NCBI GenBank assembly: GCA_964464815.1
Contig: CAYXHF010000064.1
Coordinates: 1-8,385, forward strand
From: UBA11524 sp964464815
GTDB taxonomy: Bacteria; Bacillota; Clostridia; Christensenellales; Aristaeellaceae
Direction: 5' to 3'
DNA length: 8,385 nt
Below, piece after piece: positions 1 through 5,806 of the stretch; positions within the stretch are counted from its first letter, which is position 1, and each line of letters opens with the position of its first letter. A program made the translations under genes and the position numbers. The notes under the pieces are model-generated. The model was not told where the DNA came from and did no database searches. It saw only the letters and a list, made by a program, of their open reading frames with translations.

Positions 1-418
1 GCAGGTCGCGGTTGGTCAGGATGCCCACCAGCTTGCCGTCACGGGTGATCGGCACGCCGCTGATGCGATAACGCGCCATCAGGTTTTCAGCGTCCTGAAT
101 CAGGTGATCGGGAGAAAGGAAGAAGGGGTCGGTGATGACGCCATGCTCAGAGCGCTTCACCTTATCCACCTGCGCTGCCTGTTCGGCAATGCTCATGTTC
201 TTGTGGATGATACCCAGGCCACCTTCACGTGCCATGGCAATTGCCATCCGGCCGTCCGTCACCGTGTCCATGGCCGCGGACATCAGCGGGATATTCAGCT
301 TAATCTTGGGGGTCAGCTGAATAGACAAATCAACTTCCTTGGGCAGCACCTCGCTGCGCGCCGGCACAAGCAGAACATCATCGAACGTAAGACCTTCCCG
401 AACAACCTTTTGCAGCAT
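1..418 (-). CDS. guaB: IMP dehydrogenase, N-terminal part (cut by the left edge)
   Basis: IMP dehydrogenase oxidises IMP to XMP with NAD+, the first committed step of guanine nucleotide synthesis in the cytoplasm. Translating the minus strand from the ATG at 418-416 gives about 139 residues with no stop before the window edge. They begin MLQKVVREGLTFDDVLLVPA and continue with the family hallmarks: the LTFDDVLL segment, the 'PLMSAAMDTVT' strand, 'MAIAMAREGGLGIIHKNM', and then the start of the first CBS domain (ITDPFFLSPD..., RISGVPITRDGKLVGILTNRD). The catalytic Cys loop and C-terminal half lie outside the window. A consensus AGGAGG (429-434) sits 10 bases before the ATG, which fixes the start. 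The gene is transcribed leftwards from its own promoter, divergently from the cytidylate-kinase-like gene. Identification is by recognition of the protein sequence and is close to certain. Confidence 0.96.
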   Translation of the reverse strand, partial: MLQKVVREGLTFDDVLLVPARSEVLPKEVDLSIQLTPKIKLNIPLMSAAMDTVTDGRMAIAMAREGGLGIIHKNMSIAEQAAQVDKVKRSEHGVITDPFFLSPDHLIQDAENLMARYRISGVPITRDGKLVGILTNRDL

Positions 419-467
419 GGGCGAAAATCCTCCTCGTAATGTGCGTGTAGTTTTTATGTACCTTTTG

Positions 468-504
468 CCTAAACAGGACGAATCAATGGTAGATTCGCCG
501 TAGG
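468..504 (-). promoter_or_regulatory. Structured hairpin in the guaB 5' leader
   Basis: Just after the predicted guaB transcription start, the minus strand reads GGCGAATC (499-492), a 7-base loop TACCATT, then GATTCGTC (484-477). This is an 8-bp stem with one G-U pair. An outer CCTA (504-501) can pair with TAGG (471-468) across a short internal loop. The hairpin is not followed by a U-run, so it is not a simple terminator. A purine-responsive attenuator or protein-binding site would fit a guaB leader, but I do not recognise the purine, PRPP or any other known riboswitch consensus here. The stem is visible; the function is inferred. Confidence 0.4.
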
Positions 505-513
505 TTATCCATA

Positions 514-542
514 ATTGTAACAAAGGTAAGTGGCTTTGTCAA
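514..542 (-). promoter_or_regulatory. guaB promoter (TTGACA-17-TACAAT)
   Basis: On the minus strand a perfect -35 TTGACA (542-537) is followed after exactly 17 bases by TACAAT (519-514), a 5/6 match to the -10 consensus. Transcription would start near 510-507 and give a leader of about 90 nucleotides before the guaB ATG. This is a housekeeping sigma-A-type promoter with no need of an activator. Confidence 0.9.
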
Positions 543-647
543 TGGTCGTCCTGACGAATTTTTTGCCGAAAAGCAAATGTTTTTGCGGCTTTCTAAAATT
601 CCGGCAAGCGATATTCCCAGAACGGACATGATTTTTCATTTTCCCCA

Positions 648-676
648 TTGCCGATTTTTCTTTTTTATGCTATACT
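648..676 (+). promoter_or_regulatory. Promoter of the cytidylate-kinase-like gene
   Basis: TTGCCG (648-653) is a 4/6 match to the -35 box. It is followed after 17 bases by TATACT (671-676), preceded by TGC, which makes an extended -10 (TGnTATACT). Transcription would start near 683, about 90 bases before the ATG at 774. The extended -10 compensates for the weaker -35. This promoter is back to back with that of guaB. Confidence 0.65.
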
Positions 677-773
677 GAAAATGGATACAGGAAATGGCGT
701 GACCAGCGTGTTGTTTCTGGTTACATCATACTCTTCTGATAGCCGTATCCTTTGAGAAAGTGAGGAATTCATC

Positions 774-1415
774 ATGAAAACCAATTGTGTGATTACCATC
801 GGCAGACAGTTTGGCTCGGGCGGTCGCTATGTGGGACGTATGCTGGCGGAAAAGCTGGGCATCCCCTTCTATGACAAGGAGCTTTTGTCCGAGGCAGCCA
901 AGCAGAGTGGCATCTGCGAAGAAATTTTTGAGGATCATGATGAAAAGCCGACGCGTTCGCTGCTGTTCAATCTGGTCACGGGTATGCAGGTGCATGGCGA
1001 CGCCGGCTCGTATTATATGGACATGCCGCTGAACCATAAGATTTTCCTGGCTCAGTTCGATGCCATCCGCGCCATTGCCGATAAGGGCCCGTGCGTGATT
1101 GTTGGCCGTTGCGCCGACTATGTGCTCAAGGACCGCCCCAACACCATCAGCGTGTTCGTCAAGGCGGAAATGCAGAGCAAGGTGGAGCGTGCGGTCAAGT
1201 ACTACGGCGTCGATCCGCAAAAGGCGGAGGATCGCATCCGCAAGGCCGACAAGCAGCGTGCTTCCTACTATAATTATTATGCCACGGCCACCTGGGGCGA
1301 TGTGAATAACTACGACCTGTGTGTGGATACGGGCAAGCTGGGCGTGGAAGGCGCGGTTGACCTGATTGTTCGCTTTGCTGAACTCCGTCAGGCACAGCTG
1401 GAAGCGCAGAAGTAA
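774..1415 (+). CDS. Cytidylate kinase-like family protein
   Basis: The 213-residue protein begins MKTNCVITIGRQFGSGG. The variant P-loop GRQFGSGGR (residues 10-18), followed by 'LAEKLGIPFYDKELL', is the hallmark of the cytidylate kinase-like family (AAA/P-loop nucleotide kinase fold, Pfam Cytidylate_kin2). These proteins are presumed to transfer phosphate from ATP to a nucleoside monophosphate; the true substrate is not established for most members. Other family features are the strand 'GPCVIVGRCADYVL' (105-118), an Arg/Tyr-rich lid segment (about 154-170, RIRKADKQRASYYNYY) and 'YDLCVDTGKLG' (180-190). It has no signal peptide and should be cytoplasmic. GAGG at 762-765 lies 8 bases before the ATG. 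The next gene starts within about 20 bases, so the two are probably co-transcribed. It is not canonical Cmk, which has a standard GxxGxGK[ST] P-loop, so no cmk symbol is given. Confidence 0.9.
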   Translation: MKTNCVITIGRQFGSGGRYVGRMLAEKLGIPFYDKELLSEAAKQSGICEEIFEDHDEKPTRSLLFNLVTGMQVHGDAGSYYMDMPLNHKIFLAQFDAIRAIADKGPCVIVGRCADYVLKDRPNTISVFVKAEMQSKVERAVKYYGVDPQKAEDRIRKADKQRASYYNYYATATWGDVNNYDLCVDTGKLGVEGAVDLIVRFAELRQAQLEAQK

Positions 1416-1436
1416 GGCATGAGGGTACGCATAGGC

Positions 1437-2192
1437 ATGAAACGTTGCTTCGCCCTTTTTCTCTTGCTGATGACGCTCCTTCCCACGGGCGGCTTTGCCG
1501 AACAGATGGAAGATGACGCGGCGCTTTCCGTCCCGGCGGCAGCTGTAGCGTACGTGTCGCGCGTGAACACGGTGCTCACCCAGCAGGGCAGCGCCCATCA
1601 AATTGCACCCTGCTACGAGGCGTATGAAACCTACGTCAGCTATGGGCTGGATGATGCAGATTTGCCGCTGCACTTTTCGCTGGAGTTGCTGCTGGAAAAC
1701 GGCAGCATCACCAGCTTGACGTTGCGTATGGATACGCTGTCGGACTTCTCCACGATTGGCGCGGCACTATTGCATGCCGCATCGCCGGAGACGATTTCAT
1801 TTCTGGACGCCTTCACGGCGGTGGATGCCTATGCCGAATTGGCTGATTCACTCATCAAGTCCGATTCTGTCAGCTCCTTTGAGGAGCAGATTGTGCTGAC
1901 ACAGGGTGAATACACACGCATCTACGGCGCATTCTATCCGAATCAGTATCATGACAACGCCAATTGGATTCAGCTAACGGTGATTTTCCCGCTGTCGGGT
2001 AGCTCCGGTCGTCTTTGGACGGACGGCATGCCGACCTCCCCTGAGGAGGATGCGGACACCACGGACAATACGGACAGCGACGAAATCAGCGGCTATTTCC
2101 CCTATGATGGCTACCACGAAAACCATCTGGAAATTTTCCCGCAGCCGACGCCCGAACCCGATTCTGCGGCCATGGAACCGAATTCCTTCTAA
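1437..2192 (+). CDS. Secreted protein of unknown function, acidic C-terminal tail
   Basis: From the ATG at 1437 the 251-residue product starts MKRCFALFLLLMTLLPTGGFA, a clear signal peptide with a likely cleavage after GFA (residue 20). There is no lipobox, so it should be released or held by another means. I chose this start over the in-frame ATG at 1419 because GAGGG (1421-1425) lies upstream of it and the KR-hydrophobic pattern is canonical; the 1419 start would add six residues (MRVRIG) and has no good ribosome binding site. The mature part has a globular alpha/beta-looking domain to about residue 190. It ends in a low-complexity acidic, Asp/Thr/Pro-rich tail (SPEEDADTTDNTDSDE, PQPTPEPDS). 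I do not recognise the family. It follows the kinase-like gene by 21 bases (3 if the upstream start is used), suggesting one operon, but nothing links the two functions. A strong terminator follows. Confidence 0.8.
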   Translation: MKRCFALFLLLMTLLPTGGFAEQMEDDAALSVPAAAVAYVSRVNTVLTQQGSAHQIAPCYEAYETYVSYGLDDADLPLHFSLELLLENGSITSLTLRMDTLSDFSTIGAALLHAASPETISFLDAFTAVDAYAELADSLIKSDSVSSFEEQIVLTQGEYTRIYGAFYPNQYHDNANWIQLTVIFPLSGSSGRLWTDGMPTSPEEDADTTDNTDSDEISGYFPYDGYHENHLEIFPQPTPEPDSAAMEPNSF

Positions 2193-2210
2193 ATAATTAC
2201 AGCACAAGAA

Positions 2211-2249
2211 AAAGACGCAAAAAAATTTTAATTTTGCGTCTTTTTTCTT
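2211..2249 (+). terminator. Rho-independent terminator after the secreted-protein gene
   Basis: AAAGACGCAAAA (2211-2222) pairs perfectly with TTTTGCGTCTTT (2232-2243) around a 9-base loop, and the T-run continues to 2246. It lies 18 bases after the stop codon at 2190-2192. The A-run on the 5' side would let it also act from the other strand. Confidence 0.88.
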
Positions 2250-2260
2250 ACATTTGGCCC

Positions 2261-2319
2261 TTTCATTTTTGTGCATAGTATGGTATTATGTTATTGGATT
2301 CATACGCAGTTGCTATCAT
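2261..2319 (+). promoter_or_regulatory. Possible promoter(s) for the FMN-binding repeat protein
   Basis: Two extended -10 candidates are visible upstream of the gene: TGGTATTAT (hexamer 2284-2289) and TGCTATCAT (hexamer 2314-2319). Each hexamer is a 5/6 match with a TGn extension. The -35 regions 17 bases upstream (TTTCAT at 2261-2266 and TTATTG at 2291-2296) are poor. A promoter is expected here because a strong terminator lies just upstream, but which candidate is used cannot be told. Confidence 0.4.
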
Positions 2320-2380
2320 ACGATTTTGTGTTTCATGCGGAATTAGCAAATCGCTTCTGCGAGCAATCCAAATTTTTTTG

Positions 2381-2444
2381 AAGGAGAGATTCTTATGAAA
2401 AGATTCTCTGCATCGCACTTGTTGCCACCCTGCTCCTGACCAGT
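2381..2444 (+). other. Ribosome binding site and signal-peptide start separated from the gene by an apparent frameshift
   Basis: AAGGAG (2381-2386) lies 8 bases before ATG 2395, an ideal start, but that frame reads 14 codons and stops at TGA 2437-2439. The other frame, entered at GAA 2397, reads EKILCIALVATLLLTSMSALA and runs on into the large open frame. That is a textbook signal peptide lacking only its initiating Met. The sequence at the start is ATGAAAAGATTC; one extra A in the A-run would give ATG AAA AAG ATT C, that is MKKILCIALVATLLLTS, with perfect continuity. There is no ATG, GTG or TTG in the correct frame between the in-frame stop at 2379 and ATG 2445. So either one A has been lost (mutation or sequencing error), or an upward slip at AAAAG during transcription or translation restores the frame. 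Confidence 0.8.
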
Positions 2445-4061
2445 ATGAGTGCACTGGCAGACGAGCTGACTGGCAAGGCCAAGGGCTTCGGTGGTGAACT
2501 GACCGTCACCGTCACGACGCAGGACGGCGTGATCACCGGTGTCACCGTTGACAGCCACAAAGAAACTAACGGCATTGGCACGAAGGCAATTGATGAGCTT
2601 CCGAGCGCAATCGTTGCCAACAACTCCACCGACGTGGATGCAATTGCCGGCGCGACAGTTACCTCCAATGCAATCATCGCCGCGGTAAAGAACGCGCTCG
2701 ATCCGGTTGCCAACCCGTATGTGGTTGAAGAAAAGAAGGCCGCTGAAGTTGTTGCCGTCACCGCCAGTGGCCTGTCGCATGGTATTGGCGTTGTTGGTAC
2801 GCCTCGCCTCGGACCGGGTGCCGACGCTGAGGGTGTTGGTGTCTACTCCTTCAACGAAGTGATTGCTTATGTCATTCTTGACAATGAACAGCGCATTGTT
2901 GATATTGAGGTTGACATTGTTGAGGTCATCACCCCGAACCATGATGAGTCGAACGAAGGCGACAACTTCATGGCTGGCTGGCCGGGACAGAGCTACAACA
3001 GCGACGCCGAGGGCGATGGTGTTGTGGATGGTCAGCTTGTCGAAACGGATGACATCTTCACCGCTGAAACCCTTTCCTGGCAGACCAAGCGCCAGAAGGG
3101 CGATGAATACAAGATGACTTCCGGCACCTGGGAAGAAGAGATGGACATCTTCGAAAACTTCTTCAAGGGCAAGACCATTGACGAAATCAACGAGTGGAAC
3201 GCCAAGTACTGCTCCGACGTGAATGGCCGTCCGATTACTGCCGCCTCCACCCGTGAGCAGGATGTTGCGAAGTTCAACGCCCTGTCTGACGAGGAAAAGA
3301 CGGTGATTGACGCCATCACTGGCGCAACCATGTCCCTGACCGACCCGCATGGCGATATCCTTGCCGCCATCAACAAGGCAGTGGCCAACGCCGTGCCGAT
3401 GCGCGCTGAGAAGAGCATTGCCAAGATCGGCCTGGGCATCAACGTGATGCCGCGCCTGGGACCGGGTGCTGATGACCAGGGTGTTCCCTGCTACAGCCTG
3501 AACACCTCCTGTGCTGCTGTCTGCTACGATGCCGAGGGCAAGGTGGTTGATATGTTCGTTGACGTGCTGGAAGTGATTACTCCCAACCACGACGGTGCGG
3601 ACGACAACGCCTTCACCGGCTGGCCGGGCCAGAGCTACAACGCGGACGTGAATGCGGATGGCGTTGTGGATGAGGTTTGGACGCAGACCGAAGAGAGCTT
3701 CACGGCTCAGATCTCTGCCTTCAAGACCAAGCGCGACCTGGGCGATGCCTATCGTATGACCTCCGGCACGTGGACGGAAGAAATGACCGCCTACGAAGGT
3801 GCGATGGTTGGCAAAACCACCGAGGAAATCACCGCCTGGATTGCCTCCTGCTTCTCCGACGTGAACGGCCGCTCCCTGCATGGAACGTCCACCCGTGAGG
3901 ACGACGTTGCCAAGTACGATACCATGACCAGCGAGCAGAAGGCCGAAATGGATGCGATTTCCTGCGCAACCATGGCCCTGCGCGATGCGCATGGTGATAT
4001 CGTCAGCGCTATCGAGCAGGCTTGGAACAGCGCGAAGACGGTGGACATCACCATCGAGTAA
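2445..4061 (+). CDS. Exported FMN-binding repeat protein (one FMN_bind domain plus two ~215-residue repeats)
   Basis: Residue numbers count from ATG 2445. The true start is probably ATG 2395 via the frameshift described separately, which would supply the full signal peptide; ATG 2445 lies inside that peptide and has no ribosome binding site. Residues 8-86 are an FMN_bind-type domain (GKAKGFGGELTVTV, DGVITGVTVDSHKET) ending in DAIAGATVTS (65-74). This matches the D-x-x-[S/T/A]-G-A-T motif where ApbE-type transferases attach FMN to Thr (here T71). Two tandem repeats follow (about 104-314 and 326-527), offset by 214-216 residues. They share PRLGPGAD, VITPNHD, GWPGQSYN, DGVVD, MTSGTW, SDVNGR, STRE and HGDI. 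Repeat 1 ends with DAITGATMS (289-297), a second good flavinylation motif; the same site in repeat 2 is DAISCATMA, with Gly changed to Cys. Each repeat also holds an EF-hand-like acidic loop (187-195, 401-409). No lipobox or membrane anchor is seen. Extracytoplasmic electron transfer is the likely role, by inference; no redox partner or apbE is in the window. Confidence 0.85.
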   Translation: MSALADELTGKAKGFGGELTVTVTTQDGVITGVTVDSHKETNGIGTKAIDELPSAIVANNSTDVDAIAGATVTSNAIIAAVKNALDPVANPYVVEEKKAAEVVAVTASGLSHGIGVVGTPRLGPGADAEGVGVYSFNEVIAYVILDNEQRIVDIEVDIVEVITPNHDESNEGDNFMAGWPGQSYNSDAEGDGVVDGQLVETDDIFTAETLSWQTKRQKGDEYKMTSGTWEEEMDIFENFFKGKTIDEINEWNAKYCSDVNGRPITAASTREQDVAKFNALSDEEKTVIDAITGATMSLTDPHGDILAAINKAVANAVPMRAEKSIAKIGLGINVMPRLGPGADDQGVPCYSLNTSCAAVCYDAEGKVVDMFVDVLEVITPNHDGADDNAFTGWPGQSYNADVNADGVVDEVWTQTEESFTAQISAFKTKRDLGDAYRMTSGTWTEEMTAYEGAMVGKTTEEITAWIASCFSDVNGRSLHGTSTREDDVAKYDTMTSEQKAEMDAISCATMALRDAHGDIVSAIEQAWNSAKTVDITIE

Positions 4062-4073
4062 TTTGTTCGCCTC

Positions 4074-4175
4074 ATACTAATTTTCATCCACAGCAAAGCA
4101 TGCATGCCCTTGCCGCATCGGTTATATCGTTGTTGGCGATGCCTTGTCATTTATGCTCTGATTTGAAATTAGTAT
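4074..4175. repeat. Perfect 10-bp inverted repeat in the convergent intergenic region
   Basis: ATACTAATTT (4074-4083) is repeated in inverted form as AAATTAGTAT (4166-4175), 82 bases apart. Between them lie a GCATGCATGC palindrome and a short GCATCG/CGATGC pair. The arms could close a structured 3' untranslated region of the FMN-binding protein mRNA or be the remnant of a small element. No coding capacity is seen between them. Confidence 0.4.
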
Positions 4176-4181
4176 AAAAAC

Positions 4182-4233
4182 AATCCCCCGCGAAGATGCT
4201 AAGGAGCCTTCCAAAGCATCTTTGCGGGGGATT
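4182..4233. terminator. Strong bidirectional Rho-independent terminator
   Basis: A 19-bp stem pairs 4182-4200 with 4215-4233 (core CCCCCGC with GCGGGGG, one G-T pair) around a 14-base loop. It is flanked by TTTT on the plus-strand exit and by GTTTTTATA on the minus-strand exit. It lies between the convergent FMN-binding protein gene (ends 4061) and the MATE gene, whose stop codon (4236-4238) almost touches it. It should terminate both. Confidence 0.92.
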
Positions 4234-4235
4234 TT

Positions 4236-5600
4236 TTATGCGACCAGATTTTTTTCCGCAGTTTCCTTTCGGTGCATCATGCCATACGCCACCAGACAGA
4301 TGGCGACGGAGAGAATCGACCCGAGCACCGTGGCCAATCCCATCGGGAACAGCGAATCCGGAAACCACATCGCCGTCAGGGCCGCACCCGGCACACGCGC
4401 CAGGCTGACCGCCAGAATGTTATGCAGGAAGGACAGCATCGAGCGTCCGCATGCACAGAAGTAACCGCTAAAGCAGAAGTGAATGCCCGCAAACAAGCAG
4501 TCCCAGATATAGCCGCGCATGTACTGGCCACCCGCCGCAACGACCGCCGCGTCCGGCGTGAACAGACCCACGACCCATTCCGCCGCAAACTGCATCACCA
4601 GCGCAATCGTCAGACCGAAGCCGGAGGCAATCAGCATGGCAACACGCATCGTCTGGCGGGCGCGTTCGGGCTTGCCAGCGCCAATGTTCTGCGCGCCCAA
4701 TGCCGACACGGTGGAAAGCATCGAGGACGGCACCAGAAACAGGAAGCTGATGACCTTCTCCACAATGCCGACCGCCGCACTGTCCGTCAGGCCACGACGA
4801 TTGGCAATCACCGTAATCAGCAGAAACGCCACCTGAATCAGGCCATCCTGACACGCAATGGGCAATCCAATGCGGAGGATGCGTCCCGTGATGCCACGGT
4901 GCAGGCGTAAATCATCCCGGTGAATGTCGAAGACGCGATTCCCCTGTTCATCCTTGCGGTGCGCAATCACCCAGACGGACAGCAGCACGCTCACCATCTG
5001 GGAAATCGTCGTGCCAAGTGCCGCGCCGCTTGCGCCCAGGTGCAGTAAGCCAATGAATACATAGTCCAGCACAATGTTGCAGACACATGCTACCAGAATG
5101 AAGTACATCGGGCTTTTGCTATCGCCCAGTCCACGGAAAATCGAGGCAATGATGTTATAGGCCGTGATGAAGGGAATGCCCATAAAGCAGATGGTCAGGT
5201 AGTGGCACATGCCCTCCACGGCCTCCTGCGGCGTGAACATGATATCCACAATCGGCCGCACCAGCAGGAGCAGAACGCCCGTCAGCACCAGCGAAATCAG
5301 CAGGAAAAGCGTGATGGTGTTGCCCACCGCACGGGACACATCCTTGTGTCGCCCTGCGCCAACGCCCTGCGCAATGCTGACGGTCGTACCCATGGCCAAG
5401 CCAACCAGCACAACGGTCAGCATATGCATCACCTGTGAGCCATTGGCAACCGCCGTGGAGGCCGCCGCCGCTTCATACTGGCCGATGATAAACAAATCGG
5501 CCATGCCATAAAGCGTCTGCAAGAAATACGAGAATAAATACGGAAGAGAAAATTTCAGCACATTCCGGGTTACGCTACCGGATGTCAGGTCACGCTGCAT
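4236..5600 (-). CDS. MATE family efflux transporter
   Basis: The 454-residue, strongly hydrophobic protein has about 12 membrane segments in two halves, the usual size and layout of MATE (multidrug and toxic compound extrusion) transporters. These exchange cationic drugs or metabolites for Na+ or H+ across the cytoplasmic membrane. Family features include 'NVLKFSLP' near the N-terminus, an acidic residue in TM1 (D35 in YGMADLFIIG), and AQGVGAGR (77-84) in half one matched by AQNIGAGK (303-310) in half two. 'FRGLGDSKSP' (155-164) and 'NIVLDYVFIG' (175-184) also fit. It resembles the DinF/MepA-like bacterial branch rather than any one named pump, so the substrate cannot be told. AAAGGAG (5620-5614, minus strand) lies 13 bases before the ATG, a rather long spacing, but no other in-frame start exists. 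The gene has its own promoter and terminator, so it is monocistronic. Confidence 0.95.
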   Translation of the reverse strand: MQRDLTSGSVTRNVLKFSLPYLFSYFLQTLYGMADLFIIGQYEAAAASTAVANGSQVMHMLTVVLVGLAMGTTVSIAQGVGAGRHKDVSRAVGNTITLFLLISLVLTGVLLLLVRPIVDIMFTPQEAVEGMCHYLTICFMGIPFITAYNIIASIFRGLGDSKSPMYFILVACVCNIVLDYVFIGLLHLGASGAALGTTISQMVSVLLSVWVIAHRKDEQGNRVFDIHRDDLRLHRGITGRILRIGLPIACQDGLIQVAFLLITVIANRRGLTDSAAVGIVEKVISFLFLVPSSMLSTVSALGAQNIGAGKPERARQTMRVAMLIASGFGLTIALVMQFAAEWVVGLFTPDAAVVAAGGQYMRGYIWDCLFAGIHFCFSGYFCACGRSMLSFLHNILAVSLARVPGAALTAMWFPDSLFPMGLATVLGSILSVAICLVAYGMMHRKETAEKNLVA

Positions 5601-5644
5601 ATTGAGGTGGTTGCTCCTTTCGTGGCCAAAAAGCCATACCCTCT

Positions 5645-5673
5645 ATTTTGTTCCGAAAAGGGACAATTGTCAA
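5645..5673 (-). promoter_or_regulatory. Promoter of the MATE transporter gene
   Basis: On the minus strand TTGACA (5673-5668) is a perfect -35, followed after 17 bases by CAAAAT (5650-5645), a 4/6 match to the -10. Transcription would start near 5638, leaving a leader of about 38 bases. No operator or known riboswitch is visible. Confidence 0.7.
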
Positions 5674-5723
5674 GGCATTTTTGTATTTTTTTCAGACAAA
5701 AGAATCGTTATGTTTCTGGCAGA

Positions 5724-5752
5724 TTGACAGGCCTCCTCCGGCGTGATAGAAT
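5724..5752 (+). promoter_or_regulatory. Promoter of the CotH-like gene
   Basis: TTGACA (5724-5729) is a perfect -35, followed after exactly 17 bases by TAGAAT (5747-5752), a 5/6 match to the -10. The start would be near 5759, about 48 bases before the chosen ATG. This is a strong vegetative sigma-A promoter rather than a sporulation-sigma (SigE/SigK) one, which bears on whether this CotH homologue is a spore-coat protein. Confidence 0.88.
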
Positions 5753-5806
5753 AGACACAATGGCTTTTCCGACACCAATTTAGCAATGTGCAAGGGATGG
5801 GTGCGT

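Noticed and set aside
563..588. Hairpin-like GCCGAAAAGC...TTTTTGCGGC between guaB and the kinase-like gene
   Set aside because: Only four G/C pairs plus a mismatched A/T run; there is no upstream gene to terminate on the plus strand.
726..1673. A 315-codon minus-strand open frame across the kinase-like gene
   Set aside because: It is antisense to two supported plus-strand genes, has no recognisable motif, and overlaps their promoter side and the operon junction.
2343..3992. A 549-codon minus-strand open frame opposite the FMN-binding protein
   Set aside because: It is a shadow created by the biased third positions of the plus-strand gene; its product has no recognisable domain, and the plus frame has clear FMN_bind motifs and repeats.
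4272..4910. Plus-strand 212-codon open frame inside the MATE gene
   Set aside because: Its His/Arg/Gln-rich composition is typical of antisense frames, and the minus strand encodes a clear MATE transporter.
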